In this document: piece after piece, positions 8,375-15,808 of the stretch
Position numbering within the stretch: position 1 is the stretch's first letter
Layout of the letters: each line of letters begins with the position of its first letter
Source: an uncultured Clostridium sp.
Lineage (GTDB): Bacteria; Bacillota; Clostridia; TANB77; CAG-508
Assembly: GCA_948471055.1 (NCBI GenBank)
Contig: CAOKQZ010000005.1
Coordinates: forward strand, 1-40,192
DNA length: 40,192 nucleotides
Direction: 5' to 3'
The notes under the pieces: model-generated
The model's input: only the letters and a program-made list of their open reading frames with translations
What the model was told of the DNA's origin: nothing
Database searches by the model: none
Position numbers and translations under genes: made by a program

Positions 8375-8404
8375 AGAGCAGTTCTCTACCTGCTCTGTTT
8401 TTTT
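8375..8404 (+). terminator. Terminator of candidate toxin mRNA
   Basis: AGAGCAG (8375-8381) pairs with CTGCTCT (8390-8396), followed by GTTTTTTT. Confidence 0.85.
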
Positions 8405-8409
8405 GGTAT

Positions 8410-8477
8410 AAAAAAAGATATGCGTCTCTACACACATATCTAGTGTTGTTTATATGACTAGCTTCATTACTTAAGCT
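8410..8477 (-). ncRNA. Candidate antitoxin RNA (about 68 nt, convergent)
   Basis: A minus-strand promoter (8512-8484) predicts a start near 8477. The RNA has a 5' hairpin (AGCTT/AAGCT) and ends in an intrinsic terminator: AGATATGTG pairs with CGCATATCT (8441-8433 with 8424-8416), then seven U. Its middle (8443-8466) is the complement of a near-copy of the toxin translation start region (8257-8281). The two share GTGTTGT and ATGACTAGCTT, with one base of length difference between them. It could therefore pair in trans across the toxin start codon, as in Fst/par and Ldr type I systems. Confidence 0.65.
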
Positions 8478-8483
8478 ACTATT

Positions 8484-8512
8484 AGTATAACATTATTTTT
8501 TAGGGGAGTCAA
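8484..8512 (-). promoter_or_regulatory. Sigma-A promoter of the antisense RNA
   Basis: On the minus strand, TTGACT (8512-8507) and TATACT (8489-8484) are separated by exactly 17 bp. The only transcript this could drive leftward is the small RNA. Confidence 0.75.
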
Positions 8513-8544
8513 TCATTTTGGAATGAATTTTTTAGATTTCATCA

Positions 8545-8590
8545 AACCTTACGAAATCGTAAGGTTGTTTTTGTGAAAATATGGTATAAT
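8545..8590 (+). promoter_or_regulatory. Inverted repeat and -10 upstream of the response regulator
   Basis: A 10-bp perfect inverted repeat (AACCTTACGA 8545-8554; TCGTAAGGTT 8557-8566) is followed by GTTTTTG and then a TATAAT at 8585-8590. There is no good -35 at 17 bp. The dyad sits where an activator or autoregulating response regulator would bind, but it could also be a terminator insulating the toxin locus. Confidence 0.5.
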
Positions 8591-8611
8591 GTTTAAGGGA
8601 GGCGAGATAAT

Positions 8612-9292
8612 ATGCAAAACATACTAATTGTAGAAGATGATGAGAAGTTACGTGAAGAGTTGGAGATATTTTTAAATAAGAATGGGTATCAGGCAAAAGG
8701 GTTGCAACAGTTTGAGGATACAATACAGGATATTTTGAAGATAAATCCGGATTTGTTATTATTGGATATTAATCTTCCAGGTACGGATGGAGAGTATATT
8801 TGTAAGGAAATTCGCAAACAATCGGATATGCCAATCATTATGATAACAAGTAGGGATAGTGAGTTAGATGAATTGATTTCGCTAAATTTCGGGGCAGATC
8901 ATTATATTACTAAGCCATTTAATATACAAATTCTTCTTGCGAAAATTGCTTCTTTGTTAAGAAGGTCAAATATGTTAGAAGACAGAAATGAGAAAATCGA
9001 TGCGAAGGATTTTGTTTTAAATACAGCCAAAAGTACGATAGAAAAAGAGGGTATTTCCGTTGAGTTAACTAAAAATGAATATAAGATTTTAAAGTGTTTT
9101 GTGCAAAACCGAGATAAGATTGTATCAAGAGAAGAAATAATAGAGTGTTTGTGGGAAGATGAGAGTTTTATTGATGATAATACCTTAACGGTTAATATTA
9201 CGAGATTACGAAACAAGTTAGAAGAGGTAAATTTGAAGGAATTACTTGAAACCAAAAGGGGACAGGGCTATATATTGAAAAGGAGACAATAA
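8612..9292 (+). CDS. OmpR/BceR-family response regulator
   Basis: This 226-residue protein has a receiver domain (residues 1-115) with acidic D9-D10, phosphoacceptor D52 in LLLLDINLPG, and the conserved Lys in YITKPF. A C-terminal winged-helix DNA-binding domain (about 130-224) follows, with LTKNEYKIL and the RLRNKL recognition segment. GGGAGG precedes the ATG. It is followed after 27 bp by a Bce-type kinase and, past a convergent gene, by a Bce-type ABC exporter. It probably activates that exporter in response to peptide antibiotics. Confidence 0.9.
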   Translation: MQNILIVEDDEKLREELEIFLNKNGYQAKGLQQFEDTIQDILKINPDLLLLDINLPGTDGEYICKEIRKQSDMPIIMITSRDSELDELISLNFGADHYITKPFNIQILLAKIASLLRRSNMLEDRNEKIDAKDFVLNTAKSTIEKEGISVELTKNEYKILKCFVQNRDKIVSREEIIECLWEDESFIDDNTLTVNITRLRNKLEEVNLKELLETKRGQGYILKRRQ

Positions 9293-9319
9293 AATAGAAC
9301 AAGAAAGGAAAGGAGTTTT

Positions 9320-10338
9320 ATGAATATACGAGGTTTTATAAAAGATAAGGCATTGCAAATTGCATTACTGCTATTTGCAATGATAACAAGTGAAATATTC
9401 TTAATTCCATATCCAGTTGCGACATTTATTAAAATCTACATTCCTATTATAATGGTAAGTATGTATGCACTTGGGGTTGGTATAGAATATGGTATGAAAA
9501 AAAGTTATTATACAAAGGTAAGTAATATTTTAGAAGAATTAGAAGAAAAGTATCTTATTACAGAAATTATAAAAACACCGAATTTTATAGAGGGCAGGAT
9601 TTTAAAAAATACATTAGAAGAAGTGGATAAATCAATGGTAGAAAAAGTGAATTTCTACAAATATTTGCGGAGAAGACTATAAGGATTATATTGAATTATG
9701 GATACACGAAATTAAAATCCCAATTGCAAGCCGGCAAAATGGTAATAGAAAACAACAAAAATGAAGTAACCAAAAGCATTGAACAAGAATTAGAAAAGAT
9801 TGAAAACTACATAGAACAAGCCTTGTTTTATGCAAGAAGCAATACAGTAGAAAAGGATTACTACATAAAAAAGACACGTTTACAAGAGATTGTAAACGAT
9901 AGCATTAAGAAAAACAAAAACCTCTTAATTCCAGAAAAGACCATACTAAATCTTCACGATTTAGACTATGAAGTAAACACCGACAGCAAATGGGTGTCTT
10001 TTATCATAAACCAAATCCTCCAAAACAGCGTAAAATACAAAAAACAAAACCACAATTTAGAATTAGAAATGAGTGCCAAACAAGGGAAACAAAATATCAT
10101 CTTAACCTTAAAAGACAACGGAATTGGAATAAAAAAAGGAGAAATCACAAGAGTATTTGAAAAAGGCTTCACCGGCACAAATGGAAGAAAAATCGGCAAA
10201 AAATCAACAGGAATTGGGCTATACCTATGTAAAAAGCTATGCGACAAACTAGGACTAGGACTAGAGCTAAATTCCGTAGAAGGAGAAGGAACAGAGGTAA
10301 GAATTGTATTTCCAATGGGGAATTTTATGGAGATGTGA
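9320..10338 (+). CDS. BceS-like intramembrane-sensing histidine kinase, read through two CGG +1 shift sites
   Basis: Read conventionally this gene is broken in two places. Skipping the C of in-frame CGG at 9668 and of CGG at 9732 gives one 338-residue protein, the usual BceS length. The product has two N-terminal membrane helices with almost no extracellular loop (about 10-33 and 34-57), the H-box DYIELWIHEIKIP with H129, and the ATPase domain with the DNGIGI and GIGLYLCKKL motifs. The H-box lies in the short middle frame (9672-9731), so neither flanking ORF alone could be a kinase. Coupling with the upstream regulator and downstream ABC exporter fits the BceRS-BceAB architecture. Confidence 0.85.
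9668..9671 (+). other. CGG +1 shift site 1 (TTG CGG A)
   Basis: In-frame CGG after TTG. Skipping C gives GGA and restores the kinase H-box frame. Without it the frame ends three codons later. Confidence 0.75.
9732..9735 (+). other. CGG +1 shift site 2 (AGC CGG C)
   Basis: In-frame CGG just after the H-box (HEIKIPIAS). Skipping C gives GGC and enters the KMVIENNKNE frame that runs to the kinase stop. Confidence 0.75.
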
Positions 10339-10348
10339 ACAAAACCAG

Positions 10349-10387
10349 AAAAGCCCAACTACTGCAAATAGCAATATTTGGGCTTTT
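10349..10387. terminator. Bidirectional terminator between kinase and convergent orphan
   Basis: AAAAGCCCAA (10349-10358) pairs with TTGGGCTTTT (10378-10387). It lies between convergent genes, with A/T flanks suitable for both directions. Confidence 0.75.
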
Positions 10388-10389
10388 AA

Positions 10390-10914
10390 TTATTCTGGTA
10401 ACTCTAACGTTTGCTCGACTACTTTGTCATCTCTACCTAACCTTGTTACTAATATAAGAGAAATGCAATCATTTTTCTCATATTGATTAAATAAATCTTT
10501 GTTATTAAATACTTTTGATACTTCAAGATATTTCACGCACACATTATATACTGCAGAACAGACAATAGGAGATGTAACTTTACCAGTTGATACAAATATT
10601 GTATGTGGAGCTACATATTTTTTATCTGTAATCGTTCCAATAATGTGACGACGAACTGTTTTTTTAGTACGGAGTATTATTGATATTCGGCGAATTAGCA
10701 AGTAGATTCCATAAAGAACAAGTAGGTCAAAAGCCAAAATGACGACCAATCCAAAAATACCTATTATTCTTTCAGAAATCGCATAACCGAAACCAAAAAG
10801 CCGATTAGACCAATCAAAATTGCCTATTAAATCGAACATCATGGTATGCATACCGATAAAGACTTCAAACAATAAACTAAAAAAATCAGCTACTTTTGCC
10901 ATAAAATTTGCCAT
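10390..10914 (-). CDS. Orphan two-helix membrane protein, foreign codon usage
   Basis: I do not recognise this 174-residue protein. It has hydrophobic segments near residues 10-30 and 48-72, a basic stretch (RRISIILRTKKTVRR), and a soluble C-terminal half ending in VEQTLELPE. It runs against its neighbours and splits the kinase gene from the exporter genes. It has its own promoter (11025-10997) and shares a terminator with the kinase. Codon use (CGC, CGT, CTT, and one in-frame CGG as Arg38 at 10803-10801) differs from the host genes, so it is probably an insertion into the Bce locus. Confidence 0.6.
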   Translation of the reverse strand: MANFMAKVADFFSLLFEVFIGMHTMMFDLIGNFDWSNRLFGFGYAISERIIGIFGLVVILAFDLLVLYGIYLLIRRISIILRTKKTVRRHIIGTITDKKYVAPHTIFVSTGKVTSPIVCSAVYNVCVKYLEVSKVFNNKDLFNQYEKNDCISLILVTRLGRDDKVVEQTLELPE

Positions 10915-10996
10915 ATGTTGTCCTCGCTTTCTTGGTGAATGGTTTTATAACAATGTTAGAGTTGAAAGTATAATACTTTTACTAAGTATTGCCTTT

Positions 10997-11025
10997 ATTA
11001 TAACATATTTACATAACAATTTCAA
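10997..11025 (-). promoter_or_regulatory. Promoter of the 10390-10914 orphan
   Basis: On the minus strand, TTGAAA (11025-11020), 17 bp, and TATAAT (11002-10997). Confidence 0.7.
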
Positions 11026-11170
11026 ATTTCATCTTAGAAGTGTGAATTATAATTCAAGGAGTTTTTTATAATTAGGGAGAAAGCCCATTTGATATAACAC
11101 CTTATGGATAGAAACGTTGTCTTTTAAGGTAACATTCAAGCTATGTTAAGAAAGGCTTATACAAACAACC

Positions 11171-11184
11171 TTACAAAAATGTAA
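11171..11184 (+). promoter_or_regulatory. Candidate response-regulator operator upstream of the ABC exporter
   Basis: Perfect dyad TTACA-4-TGTAA about 70 bp before the ATPase start, a plausible position for the Bce-type regulator. The -10 is not clear. Confidence 0.4.
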
Positions 11185-11256
11185 TACTAATGTCACCCTA
11201 ATCGATGGCAAGTAGGAGAAAATGGGTTTATACTTGTAAACAGGAGGTAAGTTTAA

Positions 11257-12026
11257 ATGGAAAAAATTTTAGAGGTTAAGAATATTGAGAAGTATTATGG
11301 GAATAAGTCAAATTTGACGAAGGCGATTGATAATATTAGCTTTACTGTGGAAAAGGGTGAATTTGTTGGTATTATGGGGGCTTCTGGTTCTGGTAAAACG
11401 ACTTTGTTAAATACGATTTCTACGATTGATAAGGTAACAGCACGGGCATATTTTGGTGCATGGGGAAGATATTACGAAATTAAAGGGAAATCGTTTGAAT
11501 AAATTCCGAAGAGAGGAATTGGGATTTATTTTTCAGGATTTTAATTTGTTAGATACGTTAACGGCTTATGAGAATATTGCCCTTGCTTTAACCATTCGGA
11601 AGAGTGGCACCAAAGGAGATTGATAGGCGAGTAAGGGAAATTTCGGAGAAGTTAGGGATTACAGAGATTTTGAAAAAATATCCATACCAAATATCGGGAG
11701 GGCAAAAACAAAGAGTTGCTTCTGCAAGAGCAATGATTACCAATCCGAAATTAGTGCTAGCAGATGAGCCAACTGGTGCATTGGATAGTAAGTCTGCAAG
11801 ACAGTTATTGGAAAATTTTGAATTTTTAAACAAGCAATTAAATGCCACTATTGTAATGGTAACACATGACGCTTTTACCGCTTCGTACGCCCATCGAATT
11901 TTATTTATTAAAGATGGAAAAGTCTTTAACGAAATTGTAAAAGGAAATGATACCAGAAAGCAATTTTTTGAAAAGATTATCGAGGTACAAACACTTCTTG
12001 GGGGTGATTTGAATGATTGTTTTTAA
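11257..12026 (+). CDS. BceA-like ABC exporter ATPase, read through two CGG +1 shift sites
   Basis: Skipping C at in-frame CGG 11443 and CGG 11597 joins three frames into a 255-residue ATPase, the normal BceA length. Visible are Walker A GASGSGKT (41-48), the [12 protein letters not shown]-loop segment in the middle frame, the signature ISGGQKQR, and Walker [14 protein letters not shown]. The first recoded position is the glycine of the family's TxGxI segment after Walker A (VTA-Gly-HILV). The third-frame ORF would otherwise start mid-protein. The end overlaps the permease start by 14 bp. It energises export or removal of cell-wall-active peptides. Confidence 0.85.
11443..11446 (+). other. CGG +1 shift site 3 (GCA CGG G)
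   Basis: Skipping C gives GGG and the sequence [15 protein letters not shown]. Gly is strongly conserved here in BceA-like ATPases. Confidence 0.75.
11597..11600 (+). other. CGG +1 shift site 4 (ATT CGG A)
   Basis: Skipping C gives GGA and joins IALALTI to [11 protein letters not shown], the expected helical-domain sequence. Confidence 0.75.
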
Positions 12027-14106
12027 ATTATCTTATCAAAACATGAAAAAAAGCATGAAAGACTATGCCATTTACTTTTTAACATTGGTATTAGGTGTTG
12101 CTATTTTCTACATGTTCAATTCGTTAGATAGCCAACAAGCAATGCTACAAGTATCCCAGTCGCAAAGAGAAATTATAAAACTAATGATAACACTGCTTGG
12201 CATGGTTTCGGTATTTGTGGCGGTTATATTGGGGTTACTGATTGTGTATGCAAATAACTTTTTAATTAACCGAAGAAAAAAGGAATTTGGTATTTACATG
12301 ACGTTAGGAATGGGAAGAAGGCAAATTTCCAAAATCATTTTAATGGAAACGATATTTGTAGGAATCATTTCCTTAATGGTTGGGTTAGTAATTGGTGTAT
12401 TTGCTTCGCAGTTTATGTCGATATTAGTAGCTAAGATGTTCGAAGCCGATATGAGTGAGTTTCAATTTATATTTTCAAAAGAGGCGTGTATTAAGACATG
12501 TATCTATTTTGCCGTTATGTATGTATTTGTGATGCTTTTTAATACCATAACGGTTTCAAGATACAAACTAATCAATTTACTAAATGCCTCAAAAAAGAAT
12601 GAAAAAATCAAAATAAAAAATCCAGTGATTTCAGCATTGATTTTCTTACTATCTTCTGGTATTTTAGGGTTTGCCTATTGGAAAGTAACAGGCGATGTAA
12701 AAGCAATATCGGAATTTAAGAAATTATTACCACCAATTTTAATGGGAGTGGTAGGAACTATTGGAATTTTCTGGTCACTGTCTGGCTTTATTTTGCAAAT
12801 TGTGCAAAAACGCAAAAACATCTATTTAAAAGATACCAATATGTTTGTATTAAGACAAATTAATAATAAAATTAATACCATGGTAGCCAGTGTTAGTGTG
12901 ATTTGTTTAATGCTCTTTATGACCATTACTATATTATCGTCTAGTTTGGCTTTACGAAATACCATGCAAACAGAATTAATCGAAATGACACCAGTGGACT
13001 TAAATTTATACAAAACCGCTAATTTGCCAGAAACGGGAAAGAAATATGGAAAAGAAGTACATTACACCAAGGAGCAACAAGAAGATTCGAGAATTACCAT
13101 TATGGAAACATTAAAAAACAATGGGTTTGATATGAAAAAATTAAAAGATATAATCGAAATTACGGTTTATACAGATAGTAATCTAACCTTAAGAGATTTC
13201 TTTGGAAATCAAATAGAAGAAATAATGGCACAATATCCTATGCTTACTTACGATTCAGCAGAAACCATTGTAAAAATATCGGATTATAATAAGATTGCCA
13301 AACTTTATGGGACACCACAATACGAATTAAAAGATAACGAATACATCATGCTTTGCGAGTTTGAAAGCATAAAAGGATTACGAAATAAGGCATTAGAAGA
13401 TGGAAATCATATTTTAAAAATAGCAGGAAAAGAATATCATTCCCAATATAAGGAATGTAAAGAAGGCTTTATCATGATGTCAACAAGCCATACCAATACA
13501 GGAATTATTCTTGTGCCAGATAATTGCCCCCTAATCGAAGACAACAAGGAACAACAATTATTAGTTGCCAATTATAATGCAAACACCGAAGAAGAAAAAG
13601 AAGAAATCGAAGCACTGTTCTCAAGTAATGAATCCGGATTTGTACAAAATTTATCAAATAATGGGATTGACATAGATGGATTTACAAAAATAAGCTTAAT
13701 AGAGGCAAGTTTAGGACTCGCTACCATTGTAACCTTTATTGCAATTTACTTAGGAATTATCTTCCTAATCGCAAGTTCCGCCATCTTAGCCCTAAAACAA
13801 CTAACCGACAGTTCCGACAACAAACAACGTTACACCATACTAAGGAAAATCGGTTGTGACGAAGAAATGATAAACAAATCCCTATTCAGACAAATCGGAA
13901 TTTTCTTCATGGTACCATTAATTTTAGCAATCATTCATTCCATCTTCGGAGTACAATTTGCCATTAACGTAATGGCAGGACTAGCAAGCAAAAAAGACTT
14001 ACTACCATCTATCATTGCAACCATTGTTGTAATGGGAGTAATATACGGAGCCTACTTCATGGCGACTTACTATGGATGTAAACATGTAATTCGTGAGGAG
14101 GAGTAA
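12013..14106 (+). CDS. BceB-like ABC exporter permease (FtsX-type)
   Basis: This 697-residue permease has the BceB layout of about ten membrane helices: one near 18-35, three in 50-170, two near 200-260, two near 290-320, and three at the C-terminus (about 570-690). A large extracellular domain lies between roughly residues 325 and 565. FtsX-like motifs include KKEFGIYMTLGMGRRQI near 92. The extracellular domain of this family recognises peptide antibiotics or lipid II complexes and signals to the paired kinase. It overlaps the ATPase end and has no CGG codon in frame. Confidence 0.9.
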   Translation: MIVFKLSYQNMKKSMKDYAIYFLTLVLGVAIFYMFNSLDSQQAMLQVSQSQREIIKLMITLLGMVSVFVAVILGLLIVYANNFLINRRKKEFGIYMTLGMGRRQISKIILMETIFVGIISLMVGLVIGVFASQFMSILVAKMFEADMSEFQFIFSKEACIKTCIYFAVMYVFVMLFNTITVSRYKLINLLNASKKNEKIKIKNPVISALIFLLSSGILGFAYWKVTGDVKAISEFKKLLPPILMGVVGTIGIFWSLSGFILQIVQKRKNIYLKDTNMFVLRQINNKINTMVASVSVICLMLFMTITILSSSLALRNTMQTELIEMTPVDLNLYKTANLPETGKKYGKEVHYTKEQQEDSRITIMETLKNNGFDMKKLKDIIEITVYTDSNLTLRDFFGNQIEEIMAQYPMLTYDSAETIVKISDYNKIAKLYGTPQYELKDNEYIMLCEFESIKGLRNKALEDGNHILKIAGKEYHSQYKECKEGFIMMSTSHTNTGIILVPDNCPLIEDNKEQQLLVANYNANTEEEKEEIEALFSSNESGFVQNLSNNGIDIDGFTKISLIEASLGLATIVTFIAIYLGIIFLIASSAILALKQLTDSSDNKQRYTILRKIGCDEEMINKSLFRQIGIFFMVPLILAIIHSIFGVQFAINVMAGLASKKDLLPSIIATIVVMGVIYGAYFMATYYGCKHVIREEE

Positions 14107-14248
14107 AATAAAAGAAAATTATGGAAGAAAATGGAGTAATGCTTGAAATAGTACCTAGATTATGGTAATATAGGTACATAAATTTAGTAGTAAGTTCTCT
14201 AGTGAGACATCATGGCTAGAAATACAGAAAATTAGAAAGGAGAAAAGT
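14107..14248 (+). other. Intergenic, no supported gene
   Basis: It contains a 15-codon ORF without a good ribosome binding site and a weak dyad (TACCTA / TAGGTA). AGAAAGGAG near its end serves the next small ORF. Confidence 0.4.
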
Positions 14249-14308
14249 ATGGCAATTGTTGAAGCATTACAACATCCATGGGATGGATACGGAATATCGA
14301 AGAAGTAA
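14249..14308 (+). CDS. Possible 19-residue peptide
   Basis: ATG follows AGAAAGGAGAAAAGT. The peptide (MAIVEALQHPWDGYGISKK) is short and has no known family. It is kept only because the ribosome binding site is strong and two further small ORFs with ribosome binding sites follow in the same direction. Confidence 0.3.
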   Translation: MAIVEALQHPWDGYGISKK

Positions 14309-14344
14309 AGATGGAATTGCAACGAAAGTATGGAGGGAAGTAGT

Positions 14345-14485
14345 ATGCAAAAAAGAGAGGATATACGGAAAGTAAACAAAGGTAATTCTTTTTATGACGT
14401 TTTTTTACCAAGAAGTTACAAAGAAAATCAGGAATACAAGTTAGTTGCTGGTATACCCAAGGCAGTTTTTTCGAGGGGGAAATAA
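14345..14485 (+). CDS. Possible 46-residue small protein
   Basis: ATG lies after GGAGGGAAGTAGT. The peptide is basic, with an in-frame CGG at 14366-14368 (codon 8). If CGG shifts +1 here, the product ends after nine residues. Either this ORF is not translated, or it is an exception to the CGG rule. No homologue recognised. Confidence 0.3.
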   Translation: MQKREDIRKVNKGNSFYDVFLPRSYKENQEYKLVAGIPKAVFSRGK

Positions 14486-14486
14486 T

Positions 14487-14651
14487 ATGGTAGTAACAGT
14501 GATATTAGCAGTATTAATGGGGCTTTGTATATTGGAGGTAGTGGTAAACAACCTTAATCCAACTCCGAAGATGCAAAATGTACCGGAGGAGAAAAAATTT
14601 CAAAGAACGATATGTAAAACCAGAAAAATGTTTGAATGCACATTACGATAG
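14487..14651 (+). CDS. Small single-pass membrane protein (54 aa)
   Basis: ATG at 14487 has a GAGGGGGAAATA ribosome binding site; upstream in-frame starts lack one. Residues 2-20 form one hydrophobic helix (VVTVILAVLMGLCILEVVV), followed by a basic, Pro-containing tail with two Cys. Function unknown. Confidence 0.5.
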   Translation: MVVTVILAVLMGLCILEVVVNNLNPTPKMQNVPEEKKFQRTICKTRKMFECTLR

Positions 14652-14658
14652 CCAATGT

Positions 14659-14675
14659 GGTCGCAAATTGCGACC
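14659..14675. repeat. Perfect 8-bp inverted repeat
   Basis: GGTCGCAA / TTGCGACC around a single A, eight bases after the small membrane protein stop. It is unusually GC-rich for this window. It may be a protein-binding site or part of a terminator. Confidence 0.5.
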
Positions 14676-14686
14676 GTGTATGAATT

Positions 14687-14725
14687 ACAAAAGGAAGTAA
14701 TTAGTTGCTAATTGCTTCCTTTTGT
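14687..14725. terminator. Long hairpin, probable terminator
   Basis: An 18-bp stem (14687-14704 with 14708-14725, one G-U pair) with a 3-base loop. No T tract follows on the plus strand, so termination is likely but not certain. Confidence 0.5.
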
Positions 14726-14774
14726 GTTAGGATAAAAATGAAGTTAATAGAAATTCGAGAAATAAGTAAAACGA

Positions 14775-14840
14775 AAAATGTGAAACAAAAGTGATAAAAA
14801 ACACAAAAAAGTTTCACATTTTTTGCTTTTGTGGTATAAT
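14775..14840 (+). promoter_or_regulatory. Promoter of the Fic-like gene within a 12-bp inverted repeat
   Basis: TTCACA (14813-14818), 16 bp, TATAAT (14835-14840). The -35 lies inside the right arm of a perfect dyad, AAAATGTGAAAC (14775-14786) and GTTTCACATTTT (14811-14822). The dyad could be an autoregulatory operator or an upstream terminator stem with a T run. Confidence 0.6.
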
Positions 14841-14866
14841 AAAGTAGTAAGAAAGAGAGGTGCCTT

Positions 14867-15799
14867 ATGGACGAAAAGATTCAAATTATGAGCCTTTTGC
14901 AAACAAAACAGGATTTGGAACGAAGTTTAAGTCTATTATCTTATGGTGCAATTGAGATAAGAGAAACAAATGGAAAACAATATATATATGTTCATTACCG
15001 AGAAGAGGGAATTGCTCTTACCAAATATGTAGGCGAGTATTCAAAAGAATTATACGATTTAATTTTGAATAATAGTATTAAAGCAAAAGAAATTAAAAAA
15101 CAAATTCGAGATATTATAAAAAGATTAAAGAGTTTGCATTATGTAGAGGAAACTTTGAGTGAGAAAGTCGAACTAAATATAGATTTTGCAAAAAGGCATT
15201 TAGTAGATACGATTTATAAACAAGCGATTTTAGAAGGAGTTGCGACAACATTCGCAGATACCGAAAGCATTATTGAAGGTGGAAAAGTAAATAATATGAC
15301 ATCAGAAGATGTCTTAAAAATCATTAATCTAAAACATGCATGGGAATTTATTTTAAATAAGAATGTGATGTTAGAGAAAAGTAATTTTAATTTGTTATGT
15401 CAAATTAATAAATTTGTAGAAGAGGGCTTTTATTATAGTGCAGGAAAAATAAGAAGTGTACCAGTCAGTATTGGTGGAACAAACTGGGTTCCTACATTAC
15501 CAATAGAAAGTGTTATTAAAGAAGAATTAGAGGAAATATTACATTTACAATTAGAGGAAATTGACATAGCAATCGAAATGTTATTATATGTTATGAAAAA
15601 GCAAATTTTTATTGACGGAAACAAACGAACTTCAATTATCTTTATAAATCATTATTTGATTTCAAAGGGAAAGGGAATTATTGTCATTCCAACCGAACAA
15701 GTAGAGGAGTTTAAAAATTTGCTAATTCCATATTATGAAGGAAAAGATGAAGTACAAATTAAGAAATTTATAAAAGAAAAGTGTTATATGAAACTTTAG
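14867..15799 (+). CDS. Fic/Doc-fold protein with degenerate catalytic motif
   Basis: This 310-residue protein has a Fic core in its C-terminal half: the segment QIFIDGNKRTS (Q246-S256) aligns with the Fic motif HxFxDGN(G/K)R. The catalytic His is Gln here (codon CAA at 15602). Upstream, ESIIEG (133-138) resembles the inhibitory helix of class II Fic proteins, and YSAGKIR plus VPTLPI fit the flap/linker region. Fic enzymes transfer AMP or other phosphate groups to target proteins. Loss of His suggests an inactive or altered enzyme. AGAGAGG precedes the ATG. The MATE gene follows after 9 bp. Confidence 0.8.
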   Translation: MDEKIQIMSLLQTKQDLERSLSLLSYGAIEIRETNGKQYIYVHYREEGIALTKYVGEYSKELYDLILNNSIKAKEIKKQIRDIIKRLKSLHYVEETLSEKVELNIDFAKRHLVDTIYKQAILEGVATTFADTESIIEGGKVNNMTSEDVLKIINLKHAWEFILNKNVMLEKSNFNLLCQINKFVEEGFYYSAGKIRSVPVSIGGTNWVPTLPIESVIKEELEEILHLQLEEIDIAIEMLLYVMKKQIFIDGNKRTSIIFINHYLISKGKGIIVIPTEQVEEFKNLLIPYYEGKDEVQIKKFIKEKCYMKL

Positions 15800-15808
15800 G
15801 AGAAGAAA

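Larger units (their letters stand above)
10915..11256. other. Intergenic region between convergent orphan and ABC operon
   Basis: It holds the minus-strand promoter of the orphan, then about 230 bp of leader before the ABC ATPase. No convincing protein gene is present; the ORF at 10820-11071 mostly overlaps the orphan on the other strand. A TTACA-AAAA-TGTAA dyad at 11171-11184 is the best operator candidate. AGGAGGT precedes the ATPase ATG. Confidence 0.5.

Noticed and set aside
9320..12026. Calling the Bce-type kinase and ATPase pseudogenes
   Set aside because: Every catalytic motif is preserved across all three frames, lengths are normal after skipping C, and the partner regulator and permease are intact.
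11604..12026. Separate gene starting at GTG 11604
   Set aside because: No ribosome binding site, and it contains only the C-terminal half of an ABC ATPase that continues from the preceding frames.
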